Source: JAGQPD01 sp020426865 (GTDB lineage: Bacteria > Planctomycetota > Planctomycetia > Pirellulales > Pirellulaceae). Taken from it: 64,000 nt of DNA. The position numbers were made by a program, and so were the translations under genes. Of this stretch, positions 19,594 through 27,374 are shown in pieces. Positions within the stretch are counted from its first letter, which is position 1, and every line of letters begins with the position of its first letter. Where the stretch lies: contig JAWKTN010000003.1 in assembly GCA_041399065.1 (NCBI GenBank), positions 310,001 to 374,000 on the forward strand. The letters are read 5' to 3'. Below the pieces are notes generated by a model that searched no databases, was not told where the DNA came from, and saw nothing but the letters and a program-made list of their open reading frames with translations.

Positions 19594-19968
19594 TTAGGCG
19601 TCCAGTTCCCGGCGGGCCTCATCGATCAGTTCTTGGAGTCGCGTCTTCTCCTGAGGCGTGATTTCGCGAAGGGCGCTGAGCATGATTCGCATCACGCGAG
19701 CATTTCGAGTCGTGCTGGACGCGATCTTGTTGAGCGTGCCATCGACCGCTTCGGATTGCGAAGCAATGACGGCCGTCATGGTCGAGATTTTTTCTATCGC
19801 GACGGACGTGCGCTCAATCGCTGCGTTCTGCCGCTGCATGGACTGGATCGTAGCGTCCACCAAGCGGCTACCAAGTTTCCAAAGGGCAAAGCCCACGCCG
19901 GTAATCACGATCACCAGCAAAAAGCCGACCAGGCCAAACTCCGCGGCCTTCATCCAAAGTTCCTGCAT
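19594..19968 (-). CDS. Holin-like small membrane protein with coiled coil
   Basis: The 124-residue protein starts MQELWMKAAEFGLVG, has one transmembrane helix (about residues 12-34, FLLVIVITGVGFALWKLG) and then a long charged helix rich in heptad-like hydrophobics (SMQRQNAAIERTSVAIEKIS). This layout resembles BhlA/UviB-type holin-like peptides and phage membrane-anchored small proteins. The call is structural, not based on conserved residues. A G-rich site precedes the ATG at 19968; the frame is open to 20031. It lies 34 bp downstream of another membrane protein. Confidence 0.6.
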   Translation of the reverse strand: MQELWMKAAEFGLVGFLLVIVITGVGFALWKLGSRLVDATIQSMQRQNAAIERTSVAIEKISTMTAVIASQSEAVDGTLNKIASSTTRNARVMRIMLSALREITPQEKTRLQELIDEARRELDA

Positions 19969-20002
19969 CGCTCGTTTCCCCCCGTTTCTAAGTCCAATGT
20001 CG

Positions 20003-20455
20003 TTACACCAGGTTGCGAAGTTCGGCAGCAAGTTCGCGGAGCGTTTTCGATGCGTGCTCCGAGCGATCGATGATGTCGGTCAGTTCATCGCCTGCGCTAA
20101 GCGTCTGCGCACCAACTTCCATCGTCCGCATCAGGTTTCGTGCGCCGAGTAGTTTTAGTGAGACCCAGCAGTAGGCCGAACAGAAATTAAGGAGCACCAA
20201 GCCGCCAAGGAGCAGCCAGTAATTGGGATACCAGTTGCTCACGATCCGAAAGCCGTAGCCACAAAAGCTGCAGGCGAGAAAGACCGCCACCAGCGACGAG
20301 AGGACCTTTAGTTCCGGCTCCACCAGACCGCGGCGAATAATTGGTCGAAACCATTCGACCGCGATCAGCACATACCAAAAGATCACTCCCGCGCAGGCGG
20401 CGGAGACGAGAAACGCCACTCGAGAACCTGCACACATCCAAAATGGCATTCCCAT
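20003..20455 (-). CDS. Small multi-pass membrane protein
   Basis: The 150-residue protein has three hydrophobic segments (VAFLVSAACAGVIFWYVLIA, VLSSLVAVFLACSFCGYGF, YWLLLGGLVLLNFCSAYCW) and a soluble C-terminal helix of about 45 residues. AAAGGA lies 9 nt before the start. Its position directly upstream of the holin-like gene suggests a joint membrane function. No family was recognised. Confidence 0.65.
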   Translation of the reverse strand: MGMPFWMCAGSRVAFLVSAACAGVIFWYVLIAVEWFRPIIRRGLVEPELKVLSSLVAVFLACSFCGYGFRIVSNWYPNYWLLLGGLVLLNFCSAYCWVSLKLLGARNLMRTMEVGAQTLSAGDELTDIIDRSEHASKTLRELAAELRNLV

Positions 20456-20488
20456 CGTTATTGTTCCTTTCGTTTAAGTCGTAGTGGT

Positions 20489-20797
20489 TCAGCCACAGCC
20501 ACCAGGTCGCCGTCCCTCGATGATCGAGTGTCGCGGCGGAAGGGGCGTTGGCTTCGGAGCGGGCCGCACCGCTGGAGTAGGCTGCGGGATATGGCGGTGC
20601 CGAATGCGGATGGGGATCTGCCAGCGAGAAGTTGCGAGCAGCAAACCACGCTCCTCGACAGGCAATGCAGTAGCAATTGCCTGGTGCTCCACAACAAAGG
20701 CCGCAGACGTGTCTGGAGGCATCGTGGCCGAAAAGAACAGCTCGTCACTGCGGGCTGGTGTTGAGAGCACAAGCGCTAATAAAAATAGGAATTGCAT
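20489..20797 (-). CDS. Small exported proline-rich protein
   Basis: The 102-residue protein has a clear signal peptide (MQFLFLLALVLSTPARSDE) and a proline- and arginine-rich tail (PTPAVRPAPKPTPLPPRH). AGGAGA 6 nt before the ATG at 20797 fixes the start; the open frame extends further upstream without a site. It sits between the papain-like peptidase and the membrane proteins, so it may be a periplasmic partner or a peptidase substrate. No family was recognised. Confidence 0.65.
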   Translation of the reverse strand: MQFLFLLALVLSTPARSDELFFSATMPPDTSAAFVVEHQAIATALPVEERGLLLATSRWQIPIRIRHRHIPQPTPAVRPAPKPTPLPPRHSIIEGRRPGGCG

Positions 20798-20885
20798 GGC
20801 ACGTCTCCTGAAAGTAAAAAGTCGTTCGGTTAGTGGGAATGACGTCATCCTCAATGGGAATAGCAAAAGAGCGATCGAATCCACT

Positions 20886-21827
20886 TTAGGAAAACCCATT
20901 GGCACCACCCGAATCGCCTAGGAACACGAGCGGTGCGGGACGCTCCCAACCGCGAAGGCCCGCAATGGCAAACGAGTCTTGCCATTTGCGAAACATCGCT
21001 TCCAGCACATCGGCATCGACGTTAAAGCACCCTTGTGGAAGTGTGAGCACGTGGCCACTTTCGAGTTCAATCCGGTTTGGGCCCGTGGGAGATTCCCCCC
21101 AGCTTTGCTGGATGGTAAAAACCCAGCGGCCGTCTTTGAGAATTAAAAAGGCGCGCACAAGCATGCAGTGCGCCCAAGTACCCTCAGGAGCACAGACGCC
21201 CGTCCCTTTTTGCCTTACCGTTTCAAACCCTTGGCCAGAGCAGACGGGAATGGGAAACCGGTTTTGAATCGCGACGCGGGCCTGGTCGATATCGGTCACC
21301 AGCGTGACATCGCGTACGGGATGTTCTTTGGCAACTGGTTCCAAGTCATCAGGAAGCCCGGTAGTTCCCCAGGCCTTGGCGAGCTCACCGCGATAGTGGG
21401 TCAGATCCACGCGGCCATACTTCTTGCGGAGCAAAAAACCAAACTTTCTGGCGGCGTCGGCGGCCCAGGCTCCCACGCTTCCATCACCGCGCAGTCTACC
21501 GCCGCCAATTTCCACGCGCGAGAGCGCATAAATAGCTTCGGTGGCAATCAGCCCCGGAAAACCGTTGCCTGCGGTTGCGGCATCCGTTAGCAGCAGATCT
21601 TGCACGCCGCGGCCCCAACCGTGGGACACACAATCGCCAATTTCCTGGTCGTGAGCGGGGAGCGTCTCGCCAAAGAGCGACGATTCCACGTCCCAGAGCC
21701 AGGTGTCCTTGGGATCGTCCTGCATCAGATCAGGAGCAGCGCTTACAAAGAGCGGGTTTGGCAACATCGCCACGATGCGGTCGGTTTCCTTGCGGTCTTC
21801 GTGCCATCCAAATTGAAACTGTGGCAT
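20886..21827 (-). CDS. Papain-like (C1-fold) cysteine peptidase
   Basis: The 313-residue protein carries all the landmarks of a papain-type active site in order: oxyanion Gln and catalytic Cys in DQEIGDCVSHGWGRG (about residues 60-75), catalytic His in GTWAHCMLVRAF, and an NSWG-like element in FTIQQSWGE. No signal peptide or propeptide is visible, so it would act in the cytoplasm or be released on lysis. The start at 21827 (MPQFQFGWHEDRK) follows a G-rich stretch at the end of the upstream frame. Papain-fold peptidases of this kind, lying beside holin-like genes, suggest a phage-derived cassette. Substrate is unknown. Confidence 0.75.
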   Translation of the reverse strand: MPQFQFGWHEDRKETDRIVAMLPNPLFVSAAPDLMQDDPKDTWLWDVESSLFGETLPAHDQEIGDCVSHGWGRGVQDLLLTDAATAGNGFPGLIATEAIYALSRVEIGGGRLRGDGSVGAWAADAARKFGFLLRKKYGRVDLTHYRGELAKAWGTTGLPDDLEPVAKEHPVRDVTLVTDIDQARVAIQNRFPIPVCSGQGFETVRQKGTGVCAPEGTWAHCMLVRAFLILKDGRWVFTIQQSWGESPTGPNRIELESGHVLTLPQGCFNVDADVLEAMFRKWQDSFAIAGLRGWERPAPLVFLGDSGGANGFS

Positions 21828-21840
21828 GGGAGGATCCCCC

Positions 21841-22188
21841 CTAATGAAAAAGGTGAATTTGTGAGCTACTGGATCGGAACGAGGTAGCACCTGCCACCGA
21901 CACACATGTGGCGGTATCGAACCGGGCTTGCCATGGGGGTGGCGGAACCACAACGTGCTGGGCCGGAGCCTGGATCACCTCGGTTTGCTGCGGCGAAACG
22001 GGCGTGTGGACTTCGATCTGCGGAGTGCCGCTGGGGGCAAGCATCGACGTTGCATCGGGTACCAGCAGGATGCCGCGAGATACCTCTCGTAGCTGCTTGT
22101 CTGCGTCCTTGACGGTGCGAATCACCTGGGCGTTCACCAGCTCGGTCCAGCGAAGGCCGATTCTTTCAAGCCGCTGGTGCCCACGCAT
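21841..22188 (-). CDS. Frameshifted C-terminal part of the upstream exported protein (or overlapping gene)
   Basis: This frame overlaps the end of the preceding gene by 23 bp. It reads smoothly as its continuation (ERIGLRWTELVNAQVIRTVKDADKQLREVSRGILLV), then a Pro/Gln-rich segment (PVSPQQTEVIQAPAQHVVVPPPPW) and a short end. An in-frame ATG exists at 22188 but has no ribosome site. A single-base indel or a real ribosomal frameshift near 22166-22190 would join the two into one protein of about 310 residues. The frame ends 14 bp before the peptidase start. Confidence 0.5.
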   Translation of the reverse strand: MRGHQRLERIGLRWTELVNAQVIRTVKDADKQLREVSRGILLVPDATSMLAPSGTPQIEVHTPVSPQQTEVIQAPAQHVVVPPPPWQARFDTATCVSVAGATSFRSSSSQIHLFH

Positions 22189-22780
22189 CGCGAGTCGGTC
22201 CACTAAGGGTCGAAGCGTTTGCGGTTTGCACCTGCTTGAGCGCATCGTCCAGAGATCGAACGGTGCCAGCCGCAATCGCTGCGGCTGCTGCCTGAAAATT
22301 AGCGGCGATCTTCGGAGCCAGTGAGCGATGCGTTGGCGCAATGGCAGCCACGGCCTCATAGGCAACCCGCGCGATACCTTGCAAATCATCGGGCGCAGGT
22401 GGTGCGGGTTTATCTGGCTCTGGAGGTGTAGGGGGAGCCGGTGGCGTAGGTGGTCCATCCTGAACAATGGAAATGGTGTGGCGTGTTTTCGTGGAAAGCA
22501 CGCGGCCGTCTTCGACCCACAGGTCCCGCAGTTCCACAAACACGGTGCTGACACCAGCACATGGTGCCGCAAATAGTAAGCGTCCATCGGTCGTGGTTTC
22601 GTGGTCGAGCTGAAAGGGAAAAAGCGTCCAATCAGCGGAATGGTTATCGTCGAGCTTGGCGGTGACGCGCACCAGTGTGCCAGGTTCCACCTCGGTGGGA
22701 CCTTCGATGGTGGCGGCCGCTGCGGGGAGAGCAGAGAGCGCCAGCCACAGTAGGGTATGGATAGGAATGCGAGTCGTCAT
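22166..22780 (-). CDS. Exported beta-domain protein, frameshifted near its 3' end
   Basis: The 204-residue protein has a signal peptide (LLWLALSALPAAAATIEG), an immunoglobulin-like beta domain (about residues 24-105: VEPGTLVRVTAKLDD, STVFVELRDLWVEDG), a proline linker (PPTPPAPPTPPEPDKP) and an alanine-rich helical region. AAGGAG 7 nt before the ATG gives a firm start, right after the HTH gene stop. It ends early at 22166, in the middle of what looks like a continuing helical domain in another frame. Function is unknown. Confidence 0.68.
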   Translation of the reverse strand: MTTRIPIHTLLWLALSALPAAAATIEGPTEVEPGTLVRVTAKLDDNHSADWTLFPFQLDHETTTDGRLLFAAPCAGVSTVFVELRDLWVEDGRVLSTKTRHTISIVQDGPPTPPAPPTPPEPDKPAPPAPDDLQGIARVAYEAVAAIAPTHRSLAPKIAANFQAAAAAIAAGTVRSLDDALKQVQTANASTLSGPTRDAWAPAA

Positions 22781-22782
22781 GG

Positions 22783-23568
22783 TTAAGCTCCTTCAGTGTG
22801 AGGGCCATCCAGTGGCTGCTCGGTTTGGTTACCGGTTAGCAACTGGACAAGTTGGATGAGAAACGGCAAAAGGCGAAGGAGTGCGTCAAAGGGAATCCCC
22901 TTTTCGACTGCCTGCTGCTGGAGGACAGCCTCTGGCTCACAATCGCCGCTTACGAGCCGTACCGGAAACGTATCAATGAGCGGTGCCAGGATGTCGCCCG
23001 CTTCGCGCAGGACGGCCCACAGCTCGGCAAACGTCTCGCACGCGGCAAGCTTGGCGGGCAGTGCAAGAAGCGGTTGGAGCTCGCTAAAATGATCGAGAAA
23101 CCAGCGAATGTAACGGGCGTTTTCCAGGAAAGGCATGGTCGAAACTCCTTGATAACTAGGGTCTTGGTGGTTAGTACCTTCACCGCGAGTGATTTTTGCT
23201 TGCAGGAGAAAGGCGTAGCGACGAAAACAATCGGCTTGGAGGTCCAAGCGACAGGGCACATCTGGGTCATCCTCCGTGGGAGGTATTGGATCTACTGGCA
23301 GGCGCTCCGTCGTGGTAATCAGGCAGTGCTGACATGGCAAAAGCACAATGCGGGCACCACACTCTGGACATTTCTTTGGCGTTTCCAGCGCCAAAGGACG
23401 CACGGTCTGTCGCGCAAGTCTCCGCTGTTCTTTGGCATCCCACTCTCCTGAGTGAATGTCATGCACGACTCGCCGTGAGACACCGGCGATTCGGGCAATC
23501 TTGTGTTGGGTGAATACTCCTTGGTTCAGAAGTTGTTTCACCAGTGCGACAGTTTCTTTGCGCAGCAT
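22783..23568 (-). CDS. HTH and zinc-ribbon protein, first gene of the minus-strand operon
   Basis: The 261-residue protein starts MLRKETVALVKQLL at 23568 with AAGGAGG 4 nt upstream. It has a helix-turn-helix (TQHKIARIAGVSRRVVHDIHSG, about residues 20-42), a zinc ribbon (CPECGARIVLLPCQHC), a linker, and a C-terminal region of about 117 residues beginning at an in-frame ATG (23136). That inner ATG has AAGGAG 8 nt upstream, so the C-terminal part may also be made alone. The C-terminus is hydrophobic (FDALLRLLPFLIQLVQLL). It is paralogous to the 18194 gene and lies behind the box-bearing promoter at 23818-23862. A regulator role is inferred. Confidence 0.75.
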   Translation of the reverse strand: MLRKETVALVKQLLNQGVFTQHKIARIAGVSRRVVHDIHSGEWDAKEQRRLARQTVRPLALETPKKCPECGARIVLLPCQHCLITTTERLPVDPIPPTEDDPDVPCRLDLQADCFRRYAFLLQAKITRGEGTNHQDPSYQGVSTMPFLENARYIRWFLDHFSELQPLLALPAKLAACETFAELWAVLREAGDILAPLIDTFPVRLVSGDCEPEAVLQQQAVEKGIPFDALLRLLPFLIQLVQLLTGNQTEQPLDGPHTEGA

Positions 23569-23817
23569 CGATCCTCCTTGGGTAAAGGTGATACGGAACG
23601 ATAGCGGCGTACGGACAGGAAGCGTTCGCACGTCGATCGGCGCGCGTGGCAATTACGCCGTGTTGGTGTCAGGGAGAATTTCCTAGTTGTGGTGGAATGA
23701 GAGCTTAGTGCTCAGGACTAAGAATTCGCTGCGCTGTTCCGACGCAGTCTGACCAACACTCGGAGAACTAGTTGTAACTAATTGTAAGTGAGAGACATGC
23801 CCCTTCGTCGAACGTTC

Positions 23818-23862
23818 ATGATACGCAATGAAGCGACTAATGTTCAAGACAAGTTTTTGCAC
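23818..23862 (-). promoter_or_regulatory. Box-bearing promoter of the minus-strand operon
   Basis: On the minus strand the box GTGCAAAAAC (23862-23853) is followed after exactly 5 nt by TTGAAC (23847-23842), an 18-nt spacer and TATCAT (23823-23818). The box and the 5-nt gap match the four plus-strand promoters of the two modules. It points at the HTH gene start at 23568, leaving a leader of about 240 nt. Confidence 0.6.
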
Positions 23863-24173
23863 AAAATCTGTTCGGCAAGGAATTATGTCGAGTGCGGTTT
23901 CTGAGATTGCAAACGTGTGATTTGTCTGCGAACCACTCGCAGATGGCAGTCGTAGCAATGCTTGCGCGAGAAACTGCGAAAAACTGGCCAACAGTTGTGA
24001 GTGATGGGTTGTGCACGGTACGATCGAAGTACGCGTGCCTTTTCTGAGAGGAGCCGAAAACAGGGCACTGGTCCGCCAGCAAGTGGTAAAGAATGTCACG
24101 CTTAGCAAAGTATGTACAATGGCGGGCCAACGCGGTGTGTGCATTGTGATGGCGAATTTGCGGCATGTCGCAA

Positions 24174-24220
24174 GAATGTGCAAAAACGCTACTTGATGGA
24201 AAAGGACTTCGTGCTACATT
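24174..24220 (+). promoter_or_regulatory. Box-bearing promoter of module A glycosyltransferase operon
   Basis: GAATGTGCAAAAAC (24174-24187), 5 nt, TTGATG (24193-24198), 16-nt spacer, TACATT (24215-24220). The same layout recurs at 27163, 34284 and 36033. Confidence 0.65.
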
Positions 24221-24226
24221 AAGTGA

Positions 24227-24419
24227 AAGGTCACAGTTCTTTGGTGGCCAACGCAAGTTAGGCTTGCCCGCACGGCTGGTGCGGTTCTTTGCATAAACGC
24301 AATCGATGAACAAATCTTCGAGAGCGTTTTCTCCTTCAAATGTTTTTTCTGCTACAAGCGACATCGTGATTGACGGCGATTGGTTCGGCTGCCGTCAATC
24401 AAAGTGGAGGCGACTTTCC
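24227..24419 (+). promoter_or_regulatory. Structured leader of the GT25-like gene (module A)
   Basis: The presumed 5' leader has a hairpin CCGCAC-ggctg-GTGCGG (24268-24284). It also has a 10-bp perfect stem, GATTGACGGC (24368-24377) with GCCGTCAATC (24391-24400), six bases before the ribosome site GGAGG (24406-24410). Copy 2 keeps both stems; one loop base differs. Confidence 0.5.
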
Positions 24420-25118
24420 GTGGTGAATCTAAAATCAACCTTTGAGCGGGTCGTGTGCATCAATCTCGACCGGCGGCCCGACCGTTGGGAGGAGTTCCAA
24501 CGGGAATGGGCACACGTTGAGGGCTGCTTTGGCGAAGTGGAACGCGTTCGCGCCGTGGATGGCGAGAAGGTGCCGCCACCGGAGTGGTATCGCGGAAACC
24601 GAGGGGCATGGGGGTGTTTGCAGTCCCATGTGCGGATCCTCGAGGATGCGTTGCAAGACGGGCGACAGTCGGTGTTGATTCTGGAAGACGACGCTGTATT
24701 TATCGCCGGGTTTGTCCCGCTCGCAGAAACGTTCTTCGAACAGCTGCCGGATGATTGGGATGGAGTGATGCTGGGGGGGCAGCATTTAAAGTCACCCACG
24801 GTCGTAAGTGAAGACATCGTGCGTGTTATCAACGGGAACCGAACACACGCCCATGCGCTTCGGGGACGGTACATCGAGAAGGTGTATCTGCACCTGCAGG
24901 ACTACGCCGGATATTCGCCACGGCGTTCGCATCATGTGGATCACCGGCTGGGAGAACTTCATGAAATGGGTGCGTACAACGTCTATGCGCCGGTTGAGTG
25001 GTTGGTGGGGCAACGGGAGGGACACAGCGACATCAAGAGCCGGGAGTATCCGGTGCGGTTTTGGCAGGAGAGTTCGGTCGGTCAGGTACTGACGCAAGTA
25101 GGCAGGATGGAGAGATGA
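24420..25118 (+). CDS. GT25-like glycosyltransferase (module A)
   Basis: The 232-residue protein has the family-25 pattern: INLDRRPDRWEEFQREW near the N-terminus, RVRAVDGEKVPPPEW, GAWGCLQSHVRILEDAL, SVLILEDDAVF (acidic metal/nucleotide-binding motif) and LPDDWDGVMLGGQH. Such enzymes transfer sugars in LPS or onto proteins. The GTG at 24420 is the start: GGAGG lies 9 nt upstream, and in the paralogue a TAG stop interrupts the frame further upstream. It overlaps the next gene by ATGA. The promoter and leader are those at 24174-24419. Confidence 0.82.
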   Translation: MVNLKSTFERVVCINLDRRPDRWEEFQREWAHVEGCFGEVERVRAVDGEKVPPPEWYRGNRGAWGCLQSHVRILEDALQDGRQSVLILEDDAVFIAGFVPLAETFFEQLPDDWDGVMLGGQHLKSPTVVSEDIVRVINGNRTHAHALRGRYIEKVYLHLQDYAGYSPRRSHHVDHRLGELHEMGAYNVYAPVEWLVGQREGHSDIKSREYPVRFWQESSVGQVLTQVGRMER

Positions 25119-26398
25119 ACGTACGTGTGCGTGGATGGCCAAAAGGTAACAGAAGTGTGCAAGTAGTTGAGGATAGGAGAAGAGAGATGCGGCTAGGCGA
25201 CTGGCTTTCGGCGGCAGTGCCGGTGGGAGACCTGATCATCGGCGGATCCTGCCCACTGGATGAAGAAGGCCCGTTGGGTACGAACCCCACGGTGCACCCA
25301 CTGGGCATGTGTTCGCGGAGCTATCCGTATTTGCCAAGTAAGGATCCTTGGGATGCGGTGTGGCGGCGCTCTGCGATGCCACTTACCAATCGCTCGGCAC
25401 CTGATACGACAATTGACGGAACCAACAAGCAAGGGCTTGCGGTAGCGGCCTCTCGTGGATGGACAACGAAATGGCTGGATGGCCGGAGGGAACGGTACCT
25501 TGCGTGCTTGCGAAGCAAGCCATTCATAGGCGTGTGCGAGGATTTGGCAGCGGACAAGTATTTTGCGGCGCTTACCAGTCACAAGTTCACGCTCTCACCG
25601 CGAGGCGCTGAATTGGACACACATCGCACATACGAAGCGATCGTCTGTAAGTGCGTTCCCTTGCTCGACCGCATCGGCACGGAATCGGCAATGGAACTGC
25701 GTAAGAAGTACGAAGGTCTACCCGTTGTATTTGAAGTGGACTACGAAACCCTTTCTCGCGAGTGGCTGGAGGACAAATGGCTCGCGATGCTTGAGGTGGA
25801 GTACGACTTTGAACGTCTTCGATATTCCTATTGGACGAAACGAAGTAAGAATCTTGAACGCAATATGCGTTACTGGTGCCAGGCGTGTGAGTGGGGAACG
25901 TGCGGTGAACTCGGACTAACACTTGGTGCTTGCCGTCTGCTACGAACCATGGTTGAAGAGGAGCATGCGGTGCTCGAATGGGGGGACACATGGAAAAGGT
26001 GTCCGCTACTACCGTTAGCGAAGGTGCTGGCGTCAGTAGAGCCGAAAAGTGAGAAGTGCCAGATGACCGTAAAAGATGAGAGAAAGCGACAGGGGCGAGT
26101 GCTAGATTGTTGCGACGTTTCGGAACTAGCGATGGTGTTTGATCGCGTGTTGCTAAGCGGAAGGGAAGCCAAGTCGCGAACAAGCCAGCTCATCGAGCGT
26201 GAGCTTATTCACAGGGATTCGTTGGTGTTTGTGCACAACTGGGACGAAGAGCGAGATGGCTCGGTCCTCGACCACTACGAGTTGCTCTTGGAAACTCCGC
26301 CGATTGTGACCCACCGACAGGGCGTGACCACCGGCATCGCGGTGCTTCGGCCTCGAGCCGATATCGGAGCTTCTTTGGGAGAGGGGAGGCCATCGTGA
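25115..26398 (+). CDS. Exostosin-like glycosyltransferase fused to methyltransferase-like domain
   Basis: The 427-residue protein starts in an ATGA overlap with the GT25-like gene (GGAGAG upstream). The middle (SHKFTLSPRGAELDTHRTYEAIVCKCVPLLD, about residues 155-185) matches the exostosin/GT47 nucleotide-sugar-binding region. The last 170 residues resemble a class I methyltransferase: AVLEWGDTWKRCPLLPLAKVLASVEP in place of the usual EWGSG..SVEH pattern, and a C-terminal LVFVHNWDEERDGSVLDHYELL..GIAVLRPR. The glycine loop is degenerate (GDT), so activity is doubtful. This gene is absent from module B. The domain calls are by pattern only. Confidence 0.65.
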   Translation: MNVRVRGWPKGNRSVQVVEDRRREMRLGDWLSAAVPVGDLIIGGSCPLDEEGPLGTNPTVHPLGMCSRSYPYLPSKDPWDAVWRRSAMPLTNRSAPDTTIDGTNKQGLAVAASRGWTTKWLDGRRERYLACLRSKPFIGVCEDLAADKYFAALTSHKFTLSPRGAELDTHRTYEAIVCKCVPLLDRIGTESAMELRKKYEGLPVVFEVDYETLSREWLEDKWLAMLEVEYDFERLRYSYWTKRSKNLERNMRYWCQACEWGTCGELGLTLGACRLLRTMVEEEHAVLEWGDTWKRCPLLPLAKVLASVEPKSEKCQMTVKDERKRQGRVLDCCDVSELAMVFDRVLLSGREAKSRTSQLIERELIHRDSLVFVHNWDEERDGSVLDHYELLLETPPIVTHRQGVTTGIAVLRPRADIGASLGEGRPS

Positions 26399-27066
26399 AG
26401 CTTTACACACATGCATCGCCGTCGCACGAGTCGTTGCTACAGGAATTTTTGCTTCCAAGCGCGGTCGAATTTGACGAGGTGGTGGTTGGCAGGTGTTCTC
26501 AGGCAAGCGTCGATCAGTACGGCTTGCCCGGATGGGGTGAGAATACGTATGAAAAAGCCCGTACGATGCGACGAGCTGTCTACGAGTGTGAGGATCTCGT
26601 TGTATGGGCTGACGCGGATGTGCTTTTTCTCGCCCCAGCGGTTGAGCGACTCATCGCAGAGCTTGGCGACAACGATATTGCTTTCCAGCGCAACTACGGT
26701 GTATGGAAGTTCTGCACGGGACTGTGGATCGCAAGATGCGACAACCGTGTACGACGGTTGTTCGATGTGATTGTTGACATGCGGGAGTATTTCGAACGGC
26801 AAGGCCGTGATGATCAGACGGCGATGAACGACGTCGTGGGTCGATCCGATGTTAGGACGACATTTCTCTCGACATCGGAGTTCTGCACAGCAGGATGGCA
26901 GGATGGGAGGTGGCGGGAGTGGGTGCCAGAGCGAGATCCAGTGCCTTTAGTTCCATCAACCGCCATCGCATTTCACGCCAACTGGTGTCGAGGACTGGAA
27001 TCCAAGCGCCTGTTACTCGAGGGTGTGCGGTCGGTGTGCGCAACGCGTAGTAGACGAGGTGATTAA
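26395..27066 (+). CDS. GT77-like glycosyltransferase (module A)
   Basis: The 223-residue protein starts with GTG in a 4-bp overlap with the previous gene. It shows a DxD motif in LVVWADADVLFLAP (about residues 68-80), CTGLWIARCD, and RDDQTAMND, which fit the GT77/nucleotide-diphospho-sugar transferase fold. Its paralogue in module B (35297) shares the N-terminus MKLYTHASPSHE and the ending FHANWCRG. With the GT25-like gene it probably builds a glycan on a shared acceptor, perhaps the giant protein encoded next. Confidence 0.78.
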   Translation: MKLYTHASPSHESLLQEFLLPSAVEFDEVVVGRCSQASVDQYGLPGWGENTYEKARTMRRAVYECEDLVVWADADVLFLAPAVERLIAELGDNDIAFQRNYGVWKFCTGLWIARCDNRVRRLFDVIVDMREYFERQGRDDQTAMNDVVGRSDVRTTFLSTSEFCTAGWQDGRWREWVPERDPVPLVPSTAIAFHANWCRGLESKRLLLEGVRSVCATRSRRGD

Positions 27067-27374
27067 GAGCGACGCGCATGGACATGGTATTAACAACAGA
27101 GCACGTACTGACAGAGTAATGCCGTCCACAGACGAGAGCAAGCGACCATCATCGAATACAAGGAATGTGCAAAAACAAGTGTTGATATAACAACGTGAAG
27201 TGCTATGATAAAAGGTGCACTTCATGCGAGTGCCGCGACAATGTCTGCGGCACACTTCTACAACCAGAAACAATTAGTTGTCGGTTTCTTGAGAGTCCTT
27301 GCGGATATTCTGTTGCGCTTGTGTTGCGCTCGTCCGCAAAGGTCACGGGGTTTCTTTGTCACGGGAGCATTACC
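27067..27374 (+). promoter_or_regulatory. Promoter and structured leader of giant gene A
   Basis: The box GAATGTGCAAAAAC (27163-27176) is followed by 5 nt, TTGATA (27182-27187), a 16-nt spacer and TATGAT (27204-27209). The leader has a 7-bp perfect hairpin, GTGCCGC (27230-27236) with GCGGCAC (27247-27253). It also has the motif ACAATTAGTTGTCGGT (27270-27285), found with one change before giant gene B, and a second stem-forming pair around TTGCGGA/TCCGCAA. No coding frame is apparent in this 308-bp gap. Confidence 0.62.

Larger units (their letters stand above)
23569..24419. other. Divergent control region between operon and module A
   Basis: This 851-bp gene-free stretch holds the minus-strand promoter at 23818-23862, the start of the long direct repeat (from about 23964), the plus-strand promoter at 24174-24220 and its structured leader. 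A minus-strand open frame at 23837-24364 lies over the repeat, but nothing else supports it as a gene. Confidence 0.6.
23964..24885 (+). repeat. Long direct repeat, copy 1 (partner at 34074)
   Basis: About 0.92 kb is nearly identical to 34074-34995 at a constant offset of 10,110 bp, with only scattered substitutions and no indel seen. It covers the promoter, the leader and most of the GT25-like gene. The identity fades about 150 codons into that gene. Confidence 0.88.

Noticed and set aside
23837..24364. Open minus-strand frame (about 175 residues) over the long direct repeat, also open in copy 2
   Set aside because: The DNA copies are almost identical, so conservation of the frame is not independent evidence. 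It overlies the promoter and leader and has no ribosome site or recognisable motif.
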